From Phycisphaeraceae bacterium (GTDB lineage Bacteria > Planctomycetota > Phycisphaerae > Phycisphaerales > Phycisphaeraceae), in contig JANQSF010000054.1 of the NCBI GenBank assembly GCA_028284155.1, forward strand, positions 62,001 to 126,000: 64,000 nt of DNA, given 5' to 3'. The notes under the pieces are model-generated. The model worked only from the letters and a program-made list of their open reading frames with translations. It had not been told where the DNA came from and made no database searches. The position numbers were made by a program, and so were the translations under genes. Within the stretch, counting starts at the first letter, position 1; each line of letters begins with the position of its first letter. Below are positions 25,628 through 33,453 of the stretch, piece by piece.

Positions 25628-26083
25628 ATGGACTCACAACCGACCCACCGCGCGCAAACGAACAACACAGCACCCATCGGCGACCTGGCCGACGCGGTCG
25701 CTAGGCGAGACACCTTCCCCGTCGACGGCCCGCCCCGCTACTGCCTGAGTTGCGACTACGACCTGCGCGGGATCCGTAAACGGAGTTGCCCCGAATGCGG
25801 TCGGCCGTTCGTGATCACCCGACCGCGCACGTGGGCTAAACGGGACTGTGCCGAACGCAGGCGGCGGCGCGTCCGTCACACGATCATCATTGCATGCTGC
25901 GTGGCGTTGGCCGGCGTGTTCGCGTACTTCGTACCGGGCGCTTACATCCTGATCCTGACGATCGCGAGCGCCGTACTGCTCATCTCCGCCGTCAGAACAA
26001 CCATGCAATCCGGTACGATGCTGCGACGCGTCAATGGGAAACGTGTCTACACCGAATACAACTGGCCCCGTCGGCGATTGTAA
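25628..26083 (+). CDS. small membrane protein with zinc ribbon
   Basis: 151 residues from the ATG at 25628. After a polar N-terminus comes a zinc ribbon, Cys-Leu-Ser-Cys-Asp-Tyr-Asp-Leu-Arg-Gly and Cys-Pro-Glu-Cys-Gly-Arg-Pro-Phe (about residues 38-62), a form frequent in planctomycete membrane proteins. It is followed by Arg-rich sequence and two membrane segments (about 80-125). The function is unknown. It follows floA on the same strand, 64 bases after it. Confidence 0.72.
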   Translation: MDSQPTHRAQTNNTAPIGDLADAVARRDTFPVDGPPRYCLSCDYDLRGIRKRSCPECGRPFVITRPRTWAKRDCAERRRRRVRHTIIIACCVALAGVFAYFVPGAYILILTIASAVLLISAVRTTMQSGTMLRRVNGKRVYTEYNWPRRRL

Positions 26084-26106
26084 TCACCTTCACGCACTTG
26101 ACAAGT

Positions 26107-26799
26107 TCATCGTTCAGGCGATTGTTTGGTTACCCCCAACAACTGCTCAATCTCATCGCCCATCTCTCCCGCCTCAAACCACCGCTGCTCAAACACACAC
26201 CGCCCTTGCGCATCAAGCAGCACGGCCGTGTTCGCCCGTCTGCCGAGTTCGACCCAGACGGCGTTGTCCATCCCGTCCACGACCACGCGGTATTGCAACT
26301 CAAGCGAATCACGCATCGCCACCGCCAGCGCTTCCCGTTGTTCAATTCGATCGGGCTGCGCGTGCAACACGCCGTCTTCGACGTTGCGATCGGTCACCTC
26401 TTCAACGCCCAATCGGCTGTAGGGCGAGACCGCCCCCTTCGGGTGCGCCTCGATCACATAAACCAACACAACGTTCAACCGATCGCCGAACCGTTCGACC
26501 AGCCCGTTGGCCTGCGGGCAGGAGTCACGCGACTTGGGGCAGGTCAACGAACCGGTGAGCAGCAGCGTCGGCCGACCGCGCAGGTCGTGCGGCAACGACA
26601 TGCGCCGGCCCGCCGTGTCTGCCAGCGTGGTCGGTTGGATCGCGTCGCCGGGTCGTAATCCGACACCTTGCATGGCTTCAACAGACGATGCCTCGCTCGA
26701 TTCAACCCACCAGTCGAACGCAAGCCCGACGGCCGCGACCGACCAGGCCACACCCAACATCGCCACAATCCAACACGCCGGCCGACGGATGAGACGCAT
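26107..26799 (-). CDS. deiodinase-like thioredoxin-fold protein
   Basis: 230 residues from the ATG at 26799; the reading frame continues to 27510 but that part is antisense to the neighbouring gene. One N-terminal membrane segment (residues 8-30) suggests a membrane-anchored periplasmic domain. The core reads Leu-Thr-Gly-Ser-Leu-Thr-Cys87-Pro, then Val-Leu-Val-Tyr-Val-Ile-Glu-Ala-His-Pro (111-120), which is the pattern of the iodothyronine deiodinase family, with cysteine where animals have selenocysteine. A second cysteine (Cys94) follows. Bacterial members are of unknown function; an oxidoreductase role is inferred. It converges with the zinc-ribbon gene (23-base gap). Confidence 0.8.
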   Translation of the reverse strand: MRLIRRPACWIVAMLGVAWSVAAVGLAFDWWVESSEASSVEAMQGVGLRPGDAIQPTTLADTAGRRMSLPHDLRGRPTLLLTGSLTCPKSRDSCPQANGLVERFGDRLNVVLVYVIEAHPKGAVSPYSRLGVEEVTDRNVEDGVLHAQPDRIEQREALAVAMRDSLELQYRVVVDGMDNAVWVELGRRANTAVLLDAQGRCVFEQRWFEAGEMGDEIEQLLGVTKQSPER

Positions 26800-26914
26800 G
26801 TGACAACTCCGGGGGGACTCCGGATCGACTCCGTTGTCCATACGCCGGTGTGCGAAAGGCGGTTCACGCGCGCGCGACCGTGAAACAGACCTCACCGCCG
26901 ACCTACCATCGCCC

Positions 26915-27829
26915 GTGCAACCGATCATCCTCTCAACGTGGTCGTTTGGGCGCGTCGCAAACGCCGCGGGTTGGCCCGTGCTCGAGTCGAACGGCACAGG
27001 CATCGACGCCGTCGAGGCGGCATGTTGCGCCGTCGAGTTGGACCTGAAAGTCAACAGCGTCGGCGTCGGCGGCGTGCCCGACCGCAGCGGGCGGGTCTCG
27101 CTGGACAGCTGCGTCATGCTGTCGCCCAGCCGTTGCGGCGGTGTCGCGTTCGTCCGTCGGTTCGCGCACCCCGTTTCGATCGCGCGGCGGGTGATGGAAG
27201 ACACCCAACACGTCCTGCTCGTCGGCGACGGGGCCGACGATTTCGCCGAGTCACAAGGCTTCACGCCGACCGACCTGTTGACCGAGTCGGCTGAACAACG
27301 CTGGCGCGACATGATGTCGGGGCAGCGCTCGATCGAAATGACCGCCAACCGCGAGGAACGCACATCCGAGGGCGACGAACCGCGACACGACTCGCCGCAC
27401 GACACCGTCGGCGTCCTGGCGCTGGACGCCGCGGGCACACTGGCCGGGGCATGTTCGACCAGCGGGTGGCCTTGCAAACTGCCCGGCCGCGTCGGCGACT
27501 CACCGATCATCGGCCACGGCCTGTATGTCGATCCGAACGTCGGCGCAGCAGTGGCGACGGGTCACGGCGAACTGGTCATGGGCACTTGTTCGACGTTTTT
27601 GGCCGTCGAACTGATGCGCCGTGGCGCATCACCGCTCGACGCGCTGACCGACGCGCTGCAACGCATCGCCGACAGCTATGACCTGTCGGACGACGCGCAG
27701 GTCGGCATGATCACACTCAGACCGACCGGTCAGTGGGCGTGCGCCGCGCTGCGCGCAGGTTATCGCACGGCTGTACGCGACGCGGAACAAGACGATTTGG
27801 TCGAACCGCAGCGTGTGATCCTGACGTGA
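26915..27829 (+). CDS. N4-(beta-N-acetylglucosaminyl)-asparaginase / isoaspartyl peptidase family
   Basis: 304 residues from a GTG at 26915, chosen because Gln-Pro-Ile-Ile-Leu-Ser-Thr-Trp begins the family; the frame is open further upstream. This is an Ntn hydrolase that cleaves itself before a catalytic threonine: His-Asp-Thr164-Val-Gly-Val-Leu-Ala-Leu-Asp. Asn-Ser-Val-Gly-Val-Gly-Gly-Val-Pro lies at 47-55 and Ala-Thr-Gly-His-Gly-Glu in the beta subunit. The Trp-Ser-Phe-Gly start and Gly-Gly-Val-Pro segment fit aspartylglucosaminidases, which remove N-glycans from asparagine, better than plain L-asparaginases. No export signal is visible. Confidence 0.88.
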   Translation: MQPIILSTWSFGRVANAAGWPVLESNGTGIDAVEAACCAVELDLKVNSVGVGGVPDRSGRVSLDSCVMLSPSRCGGVAFVRRFAHPVSIARRVMEDTQHVLLVGDGADDFAESQGFTPTDLLTESAEQRWRDMMSGQRSIEMTANREERTSEGDEPRHDSPHDTVGVLALDAAGTLAGACSTSGWPCKLPGRVGDSPIIGHGLYVDPNVGAAVATGHGELVMGTCSTFLAVELMRRGASPLDALTDALQRIADSYDLSDDAQVGMITLRPTGQWACAALRAGYRTAVRDAEQDDLVEPQRVILT

Positions 27830-27865
27830 CGATGTCTACATACTGCGAATGGTGAAACCGGGTTC

Positions 27866-28019
27866 AACCACCGAGAACACCGAGGGCACTGAGACAAGGC
27901 AGAAGAAGAAGAAGAAGAAGAAGAAGAGAAGAGCGCGATCGGGCTATCCGTACACATACACTCCACGCGCATCCATATCCCTTCTCTTCCTCTCGGTGCT
28001 CTCGGTGTCCTAGGTGGTT
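27866..28019. repeat. 29-nt-arm inverted repeat with internal (GAA)8 tract
   Basis: Arms 27866-27894 and 27991-28019 (AACCACCGAGAACACCGAGG type) match with a few mismatches. The loop contains (GAA)8 at 27902-27925. It lies between the convergent asparaginase and tsaE-yacG genes. Confidence 0.7.
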
Positions 28020-28050
28020 CACCCCAATCAACAGCAACGCCAACGACTCC

Positions 28051-28791
28051 TCACACCTCGTCCAAATCCGCCTGCTCGATCGGTCGGCTGATCATGTATG
28101 ACCCGTCCGCCCACTTCCCCAAGTCAATGGTCTTGCAACGGTCGCCGCAGAACGGGAACGCCGCAACGGACTCGTCCGTTGACTTGCCGCAAATAGGGCA
28201 CTGGGTCTTGTCCGAACGACGTGTGTTAGGGCTGACCATGTCGATGACCTGTTGAAGTTGAGCTTGTAGTTCGGCAAAACGTTCGACCCAATCGCCGACA
28301 GGTCGCACGGCCACGTCGCGCGGCGCGTCGTCGGTGAGCGACGCCTCGTCGTGCGACGCGTGCGCCAGCTCGACGTGCAGGTACGACTCGCCGATCAGCG
28401 CGTCGATCCGGTCGGCCCACTCGACGGCCACGACCGACTGCCGCCGCCAATCGTCGTCGCCGGTGATCGGCCAACCGATCGACTCGAGGTCGTCCAGACT
28501 ATTCAGTCGATAGGCGTCGATATGCACCAGCGGCGGTCGGTCTTCTGCCGTCTCGTACTCCTGGATCAGGACGAACGTCGGGCTGGACACCGCCGACTCG
28601 CTCGACCCGAGGCCGCGCGCCAGGCCGCGGACGAACTGCGTCTTGCCCGCGCCCAGTTCGCCCTGAAGCGCGATGACGTCGCCGGGTTGCACACGCGACG
28701 CGACGGCCTCGCCAAGCGCGAGTGTCTGCGCAACGGACGACGTGCGGGCGGTCCATGACTGTTGAGTTGAATCTGGGTCGTGCGTACTCAT
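28051..28791 (-). CDS. tsaE: TsaE ATPase fused to a YacG-like zinc finger
   Basis: 246 residues from the ATG at 28791. Residues 1-165 are TsaE, the ATPase that supports t6A37 tRNA modification: Walker A Gly44-Glu-Leu-Gly-Ala-Gly-Lys-Thr51, Ser-Ser-Pro-Thr-Phe-Val-Leu (69-75), His-Ile-Asp-Ala-Tyr-Arg-Leu (90-96) and Val-Glu-Trp-Ala-Asp (123-127). After a short helical linker, residues 196-246 are a complete YacG-type zinc finger: Cys198, Cys201, Cys215 and Cys219, then Lys-Thr-Ile-Asp-Leu-Gly-Lys-Trp and an acidic tail. In E. coli YacG is a 65-residue DNA-gyrase inhibitor. The open frame joins both domains without a stop or frameshift sign. Confidence 0.9.
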   Translation of the reverse strand: MSTHDPDSTQQSWTARTSSVAQTLALGEAVASRVQPGDVIALQGELGAGKTQFVRGLARGLGSSESAVSSPTFVLIQEYETAEDRPPLVHIDAYRLNSLDDLESIGWPITGDDDWRRQSVVAVEWADRIDALIGESYLHVELAHASHDEASLTDDAPRDVAVRPVGDWVERFAELQAQLQQVIDMVSPNTRRSDKTQCPICGKSTDESVAAFPFCGDRCKTIDLGKWADGSYMISRPIEQADLDEV

Positions 28792-28826
28792 CGTCGGACA
28801 CATCTTACGCACGCCATAGCGAAGCG

Positions 28827-28909
28827 CCATTCAGCCGCGTCGCTTGCGACGCGTGTGGCGGCGACCATCAGGCACCCGATCGCGCGTCGCAAGTGACGCG
28901 GCTAAATGG
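28827..28909. repeat. 27-nt-arm inverted repeat, family A second copy
   Basis: Arms 28827-28853 and 28883-28909 match at 25 of 27 positions (both differences G-U compatible). They share CCGCGTCGCTTGCGACGCG with 13423-13509, but the loop differs. It lies between two co-directional genes, upstream of tsaE-yacG and downstream of the ThuA gene. Confidence 0.8.
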
Positions 28910-28933
28910 GTCGGCGTACGAACGTTCGTGTCG

Positions 28934-31900
28934 TCAATTGTGACCTTTGGCGGCACGCAAGTACGCGATGAGCGAAGCGATCTCTTCCGGCTTCAACATA
29001 TCGATCAGGCCCACCGGCATGATCGAGATCGGCGTAGCGCGGATGGTGTCGATGTCCGCCCGCTGAATGACATGCCGTTTGCCCTGCAGGTCAAGCAGTT
29101 CGACGCTGGTGCGCGACTCGCCATCGAGTCGGCCGGACAGTCGGTCGCCGTCGACGTTCTCGATGATCCACAGGCGGTAGTTCGACTCGACCGACCGGTT
29201 GGGGTCGACGATCTCAGCCAACACTTCGCGGGCCGGGCGGGAGCCGATGCCGGTCAGGTCGGGTCCGACCGCGCCGCCCGCGCCGTTGAGGCTGTGGCAT
29301 TGCGAGCAGAGCTTCTTGAAGTGTTGCGCACCGACTTTGAGGTCGACAGGCTTCTCAAGGTAGGGCAGCATGGTCGTGAGTAATTTTGCGCGGTCGGGGT
29401 CACCGCTTAGCGTGTCGAGTTTGTTGGCCTGCTCGGCGATCGACTGGTCCTTGCTGAGCTTGAGCAGTTGCCAGTCGGCCGCGGCCAGGTCGGCGCGGTG
29501 GAGCGTGCCGGCCGCGATCGCGTCGAGCAGTTGCTTCGTCCAAACCGAGCGGCGAAGTAGCACGTCGATCGCCGCGCGACGTGCGGCGGGTGTGAAGCGC
29601 GACCAACGCGACAGGATCTGCGTACCCACCGTCGCGTTGCGTGCGTCGGCCACGGCGCTGATCAGGCCGACCGACAGTTCCGCCGGCGCTTGCGGCGACA
29701 CGGGTTTGAGGATGTCGGCGACGGTCGATGCCTCGCCGCTGAGCCGAACCAGGCGGCGCGCAGCATCGACACGCGCTTCGATCGGCTGTTCGCTGTCGGC
29801 CAGCGTCGATTGCAACGCCATGACGACGCGCTTCACATCGCCGGCCACGACCGAGTCGTGCCCCCAACGTCGAAGCAACACGATCAATGCCTGCTGCTGG
29901 TCGGCCGGCAGGCCGGCGCTGAGCACGGCGAGTTGCGCTTTATCGACATCGCTGAGTGTCGGCTTGGCGTCGGTTGGCCAACCACCGACGAGGCCATCGA
30001 GCACATAACCCGCCAACGCCTCGTCCGCGCCGCGCAGGGCGGCGAGTGTCGCGACGACCGAAGCCTTTGGTCCACGCTGCGCGTAGTGACGTGTGACGAT
30101 GCTGACGACCTGGCCGAGTCGGCCGGACACCGCGCCGACTGCCAGGGCGGGCGTCGCGCCGGTCGCGGGGCCGACTTCGATCACTTCCACGTCGTCCCAC
30201 AGGGCCGTGCCGCGTGCCTGCCCCCATCCGCCGAACAACAGGTTGAGCGCCAGCTTGTTTCGGCCGGCCGTCTCGAACTCGCTGGTGATCCGCGTCCAAC
30301 CCTTGTCGCCCGACACGGCCTGCGTCTTGCCGACTTTTTGCAGCTCGTGCAGGTTGATCAACGCGCCGAGGCTGGCGCCCTTGTTCAAACCGGTCGTCTT
30401 GACATACGCGATCACGCGGTAGCGCGTGTTCGGCTTGACCGGTAGGTCGTAGGTCCAGCTCGCGTCGGCGCCAGCCGTGGAGGTGATCTTCACCGCGTGC
30501 GACCCGTTTCGACCTTGGCCTTGCGCGACCTCGAAGGTCGCTCTGCCGCTGTATATGACGGAGCGCCAATGTTGCGGCTTGCCGCCGTGGATCGTTTCGA
30601 GGTTGCCGTTCTTGATGAGGTTGACGGGCTTGGGTTGCACTTGCTTCGGCTGCGGCTCGCCCTTCGCCTGCGTCGCGCCGAGCAGTGCGCGTAGGAATCC
30701 GGCGTCGTGCATCGCCGCGGCGCTGGTGGCGGCCTCGGTGATCCAGCGGTCGTTTGCGTTGCGCGGCTGCTTGAGCATGGCGAGCACGGCCGCGGCGGCG
30801 CGGTCGGAAGTCGAGGGCGTGACGCGGTCGGCTGACATGTCGGCGATGGCGAGCAACGCCATGAGGCGCACCTGCGGCTCAGGGTCGTTGAGTAGGCCGG
30901 CGTCGAGGATCGCACGCAGCGAATCGTCAGCCCCTGGAAGAACTTGCACGGCGTTGCGGCGAACGCCGGCTGAAGGGTGACGCAGCGCGTCAATCGCGCC
31001 GGCCAAAGCCGTGCGGTCGGTCCCTTCCAGCGCGCCCAGTCCGTGCAATGTCCAAAGCGCGTGGATCGCGCCGGCGTTCAGGCCGATGGCGTCGATGCTG
31101 CGGCTGCGCGCCAGGGCGACGAGGTCGGGCACGATGTCGAGCTTGCCGCGTTCGATGATGAGTCGTTGTGCGTGACGGCGCCAGAACAGGTTGTCGCTGG
31201 ACAGAGCGCTTAGGAATTGCTCTTTGGTTGATTGTGCGGACAAGCCCACGCTTTGCAAAGCGTGGGATTCCGCGCCGTCTTTGCCGTATGCGACCCGATA
31301 CACGCGCCCAAACTTCTTGTCGCGCAGGGTCGATTCGTACGCGTTGCCCTTGCCGCGTTTGAAGCCGATCGGCGTCGGGTTGTGCTGCACGACGTAGTTG
31401 TACCAGTCGAGCAGCCAAACGTTGCCGTCCGGGCCGACCTCCGCCGCGATCGGCGCAAACCATTCGTCGTCGCTGGCAGCGATGTTCCAACGGTTACTCG
31501 ACTTGAAACCGCTGCCGTTTGGCTCGATCACAAACGTGCCGGCCAACTTGCCCGTCGGCCCGGTGACAAAGGCTGTGCGGTTCCAGTAGTGGCGCGGGTA
31601 ACGTCTCGCCGTGTACAAACGGTGACCCGTGCCGGCCGTGAAGCCGTGGTGATGATCGACCTGCCGAACCTTGTCGCTGACGGGGTAGAACAGGTGGTCG
31701 CGTGCGATCGACCCCAGCGTCGTGGGCGACCAGCCGCGCACGCGCTCGTAATAACGATTGGGGATCGGCATGTAATCGCTGGGGTTGCGGTTCGCCGTCG
31801 AGCCGAACACGACGCCCTCTTCGTTGAAGCCGATGCCCCACGTGTTGTTGTTCGTCGAGCGGAGGAACTCGATATCCGTGACGTTCGGCGGGTCGTTCTG

Positions 31901-33274
31901 GTCGAGGCGGAAACGGAAGAAGCCCATTCGGAAGCCTGGGTAGGTCTTGTCGCCTACGCGCGGGCGGGAGTTGTTATACCCCTGCATCGCCCAAATCCAG
32001 TTGTCGTGGCCGTACGTGAAGTTGCTCACGCCGCCGTGCGTGTCGCCCATGTTCCAACCGGTGATGAGTGTCTTGCGCACATCGGCCACGTCGTCGCCAT
32101 TGGTGTCTTTGAGGTAGAGCGTGCGCGTGCCGTCCTGAACGATCACGCCGCCGCGGTAGAACGTCAGCGCCGTCGGGATGCTCAGCTTGTCGGCGAAGAC
32201 GGTGAACTTGTCGGCCTTGCCGTCGCCGTCGGTGTCCTCACAGATGCGGATACGGTCGTTGCCCTTGCCGTGCGGTTGTAGGTCATTGGGGTAGTCGACG
32301 GACTCGCACAGCCAGAGCCGTCCGCGCGCGTCAAACGCCATCGCCAAAGCCGGGTCGATGTCCGGGTCGCCGGCATACAGCTTGGCCTGCATGTTCGGCG
32401 GCGTGACGATGTGTTTGGCGGACTGCTCGCCCGGAAGCGGCGCCTGCATCATGTTCAGCGGTTTGTCCTGCGTGCCCCACTTGCCGCTGGGCGGGTAGTT
32501 GGGGATCGCGTCCCCCGCCTTGACGTACTTGAACGGCTCGACCTTCGCGAGCCGCTCTTTGACGCGCGGCTCGGTCGCCCAGCGGATGCCGCGTTCGACC
32601 AGCTCGTGGAAACCCTCGTTGCCCCATGTGCGCTGGTCGTGGCCCCAGGCGGAATAAAACACGCGACCCTTGCCCTCGGTGCGGACCCATGTCCAGGGCT
32701 CGTCGCGATCACCTTCACGTCGGGTCTGCAAAACAACCCGATTCCGGGTGTTGTGCTTCGTGTGGACGTACGTCTCGTCCCAACTCTCGAAGCCCTTGAA
32801 GCCCTTGAGCACGGGGTGATCCGGCGCGGTCGGCTTGACGCGGAAGATGCCGGTCTTGTGTCGCTGGAATTGCGCCCCGACGAGCGCAACGTACTTCGGC
32901 GAATTCAAGAAGCAGTACGACGCGCTGTGCAGCGGGATGAGTCCTCCGCCACCGTTGACATAGTCGAGTAACGCCGACTCCTGCGCCGGCGTGATGCTCG
33001 TGATGTTGGCGTAGATGATCAGCCCGTCGTACTGATTGAGCATCTCGGGGTTGAGGTGCTCCACGTCGTCGGTGTAGGTCACAAAGACGCCGCGTTTGGC
33101 CAAGACGGGGATGAGCTGCGCCGCGCGGTCAGCCGGCTTGTGGTGTCCCTTGTCGCCCAGGAACAGAACGCGCACAGTCGGCTTCTCTTCGGCCGACGTC
33201 GTCGCAGACAAACCGACCTGGGAGAACAGGGCGAACAGGCAGAGCAACGTCCAGCGGATCGGTGTCTTGGTCAT
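28934..33274 (-). CDS. giant ThuA / PVC-type dehydrogenase / cytochrome c protein
   Basis: 1446 residues with a Sec signal peptide (about 1-29). Domains in order: ThuA-like (about 34-240), which in other proteins acts on sugar or trehalose derivatives; a PVC-type membrane-bound dehydrogenase beta-propeller (about 290-680, with Asp-Thr-Asp-Gly-Asp-Gly); HEAT-like repeats (about 690-860); a carbohydrate-binding-like beta domain (about 885-1030); more helical repeats; and a C-terminal haem-binding domain with Cys1323-Ser-Gln-Cys-His1327 followed by Leu-Thr-Gly-Ile-Gly. Such proteins are secreted electron-transferring oxidoreductases of the PVC group with unknown sugar substrates. It is divergent from an AraC/XylR-type regulator, its likely controller. 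Confidence 0.93.
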   Translation of the reverse strand: MTKTPIRWTLLCLFALFSQVGLSATTSAEEKPTVRVLFLGDKGHHKPADRAAQLIPVLAKRGVFVTYTDDVEHLNPEMLNQYDGLIIYANITSITPAQESALLDYVNGGGGLIPLHSASYCFLNSPKYVALVGAQFQRHKTGIFRVKPTAPDHPVLKGFKGFESWDETYVHTKHNTRNRVVLQTRREGDRDEPWTWVRTEGKGRVFYSAWGHDQRTWGNEGFHELVERGIRWATEPRVKERLAKVEPFKYVKAGDAIPNYPPSGKWGTQDKPLNMMQAPLPGEQSAKHIVTPPNMQAKLYAGDPDIDPALAMAFDARGRLWLCESVDYPNDLQPHGKGNDRIRICEDTDGDGKADKFTVFADKLSIPTALTFYRGGVIVQDGTRTLYLKDTNGDDVADVRKTLITGWNMGDTHGGVSNFTYGHDNWIWAMQGYNNSRPRVGDKTYPGFRMGFFRFRLDQNDPPNVTDIEFLRSTNNNTWGIGFNEEGVVFGSTANRNPSDYMPIPNRYYERVRGWSPTTLGSIARDHLFYPVSDKVRQVDHHHGFTAGTGHRLYTARRYPRHYWNRTAFVTGPTGKLAGTFVIEPNGSGFKSSNRWNIAASDDEWFAPIAAEVGPDGNVWLLDWYNYVVQHNPTPIGFKRGKGNAYESTLRDKKFGRVYRVAYGKDGAESHALQSVGLSAQSTKEQFLSALSSDNLFWRRHAQRLIIERGKLDIVPDLVALARSRSIDAIGLNAGAIHALWTLHGLGALEGTDRTALAGAIDALRHPSAGVRRNAVQVLPGADDSLRAILDAGLLNDPEPQVRLMALLAIADMSADRVTPSTSDRAAAAVLAMLKQPRNANDRWITEAATSAAAMHDAGFLRALLGATQAKGEPQPKQVQPKPVNLIKNGNLETIHGGKPQHWRSVIYSGRATFEVAQGQGRNGSHAVKITSTAGADASWTYDLPVKPNTRYRVIAYVKTTGLNKGASLGALINLHELQKVGKTQAVSGDKGWTRITSEFETAGRNKLALNLLFGGWGQARGTALWDDVEVIEVGPATGATPALAVGAVSGRLGQVVSIVTRHYAQRGPKASVVATLAALRGADEALAGYVLDGLVGGWPTDAKPTLSDVDKAQLAVLSAGLPADQQQALIVLLRRWGHDSVVAGDVKRVVMALQSTLADSEQPIEARVDAARRLVRLSGEASTVADILKPVSPQAPAELSVGLISAVADARNATVGTQILSRWSRFTPAARRAAIDVLLRRSVWTKQLLDAIAAGTLHRADLAAADWQLLKLSKDQSIAEQANKLDTLSGDPDRAKLLTTMLPYLEKPVDLKVGAQHFKKLCSQCHSLNGAGGAVGPDLTGIGSRPAREVLAEIVDPNRSVESNYRLWIIENVDGDRLSGRLDGESRTSVELLDLQGKRHVIQRADIDTIRATPISIMPVGLIDMLKPEEIASLIAYLRAAKGHN

Positions 33275-33400
33275 CGTGTCAGCCTCGGTGGATGAAGCGG
33301 CTGGGCAATGGACGGGTCAGAACAGGCCGGCCGCCGCGTGTTGAGTGGTTAATCGTCGCAAACACGGAACCGGCCGACCATGAGTAATTGCATGTCCGAT

Positions 33401-33423
33401 ATGAGGTATATTACCAAGCTCAT
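33401..33423. promoter_or_regulatory. candidate operator between thuA-type gene and araC-type gene
   Basis: ATGAG at 33401 and CTCAT at 33419 are inverted repeats around GGTATATTACC (33405-33415), itself a dyad. The position, in a 179-base divergent intergenic region before a XylR-like regulator, fits an operator, but nothing else supports it. Confidence 0.3.
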
Positions 33424-33453
33424 CTGATTCCTTGTCCCGTTGCCGTCTGTCGC

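Noticed and set aside
26107..26799. Selenoprotein in the deiodinase-like gene
   Set aside because: The catalytic position is an ordinary TGC cysteine codon, so no selenocysteine is required.
27902..27925. (GAA)8 as a contingency locus
   Set aside because: It lies between convergent genes and not in a promoter or reading frame, so slippage would not obviously change expression.
31232..32281. 349-aa + strand frame inside the ThuA/haem gene
   Set aside because: Antisense shadow of a beta-propeller region.
33387..33412. TTGCAT...TATATT promoter for the regulator
   Set aside because: The spacer is only about 13 bases, too short for a sigma70 promoter.
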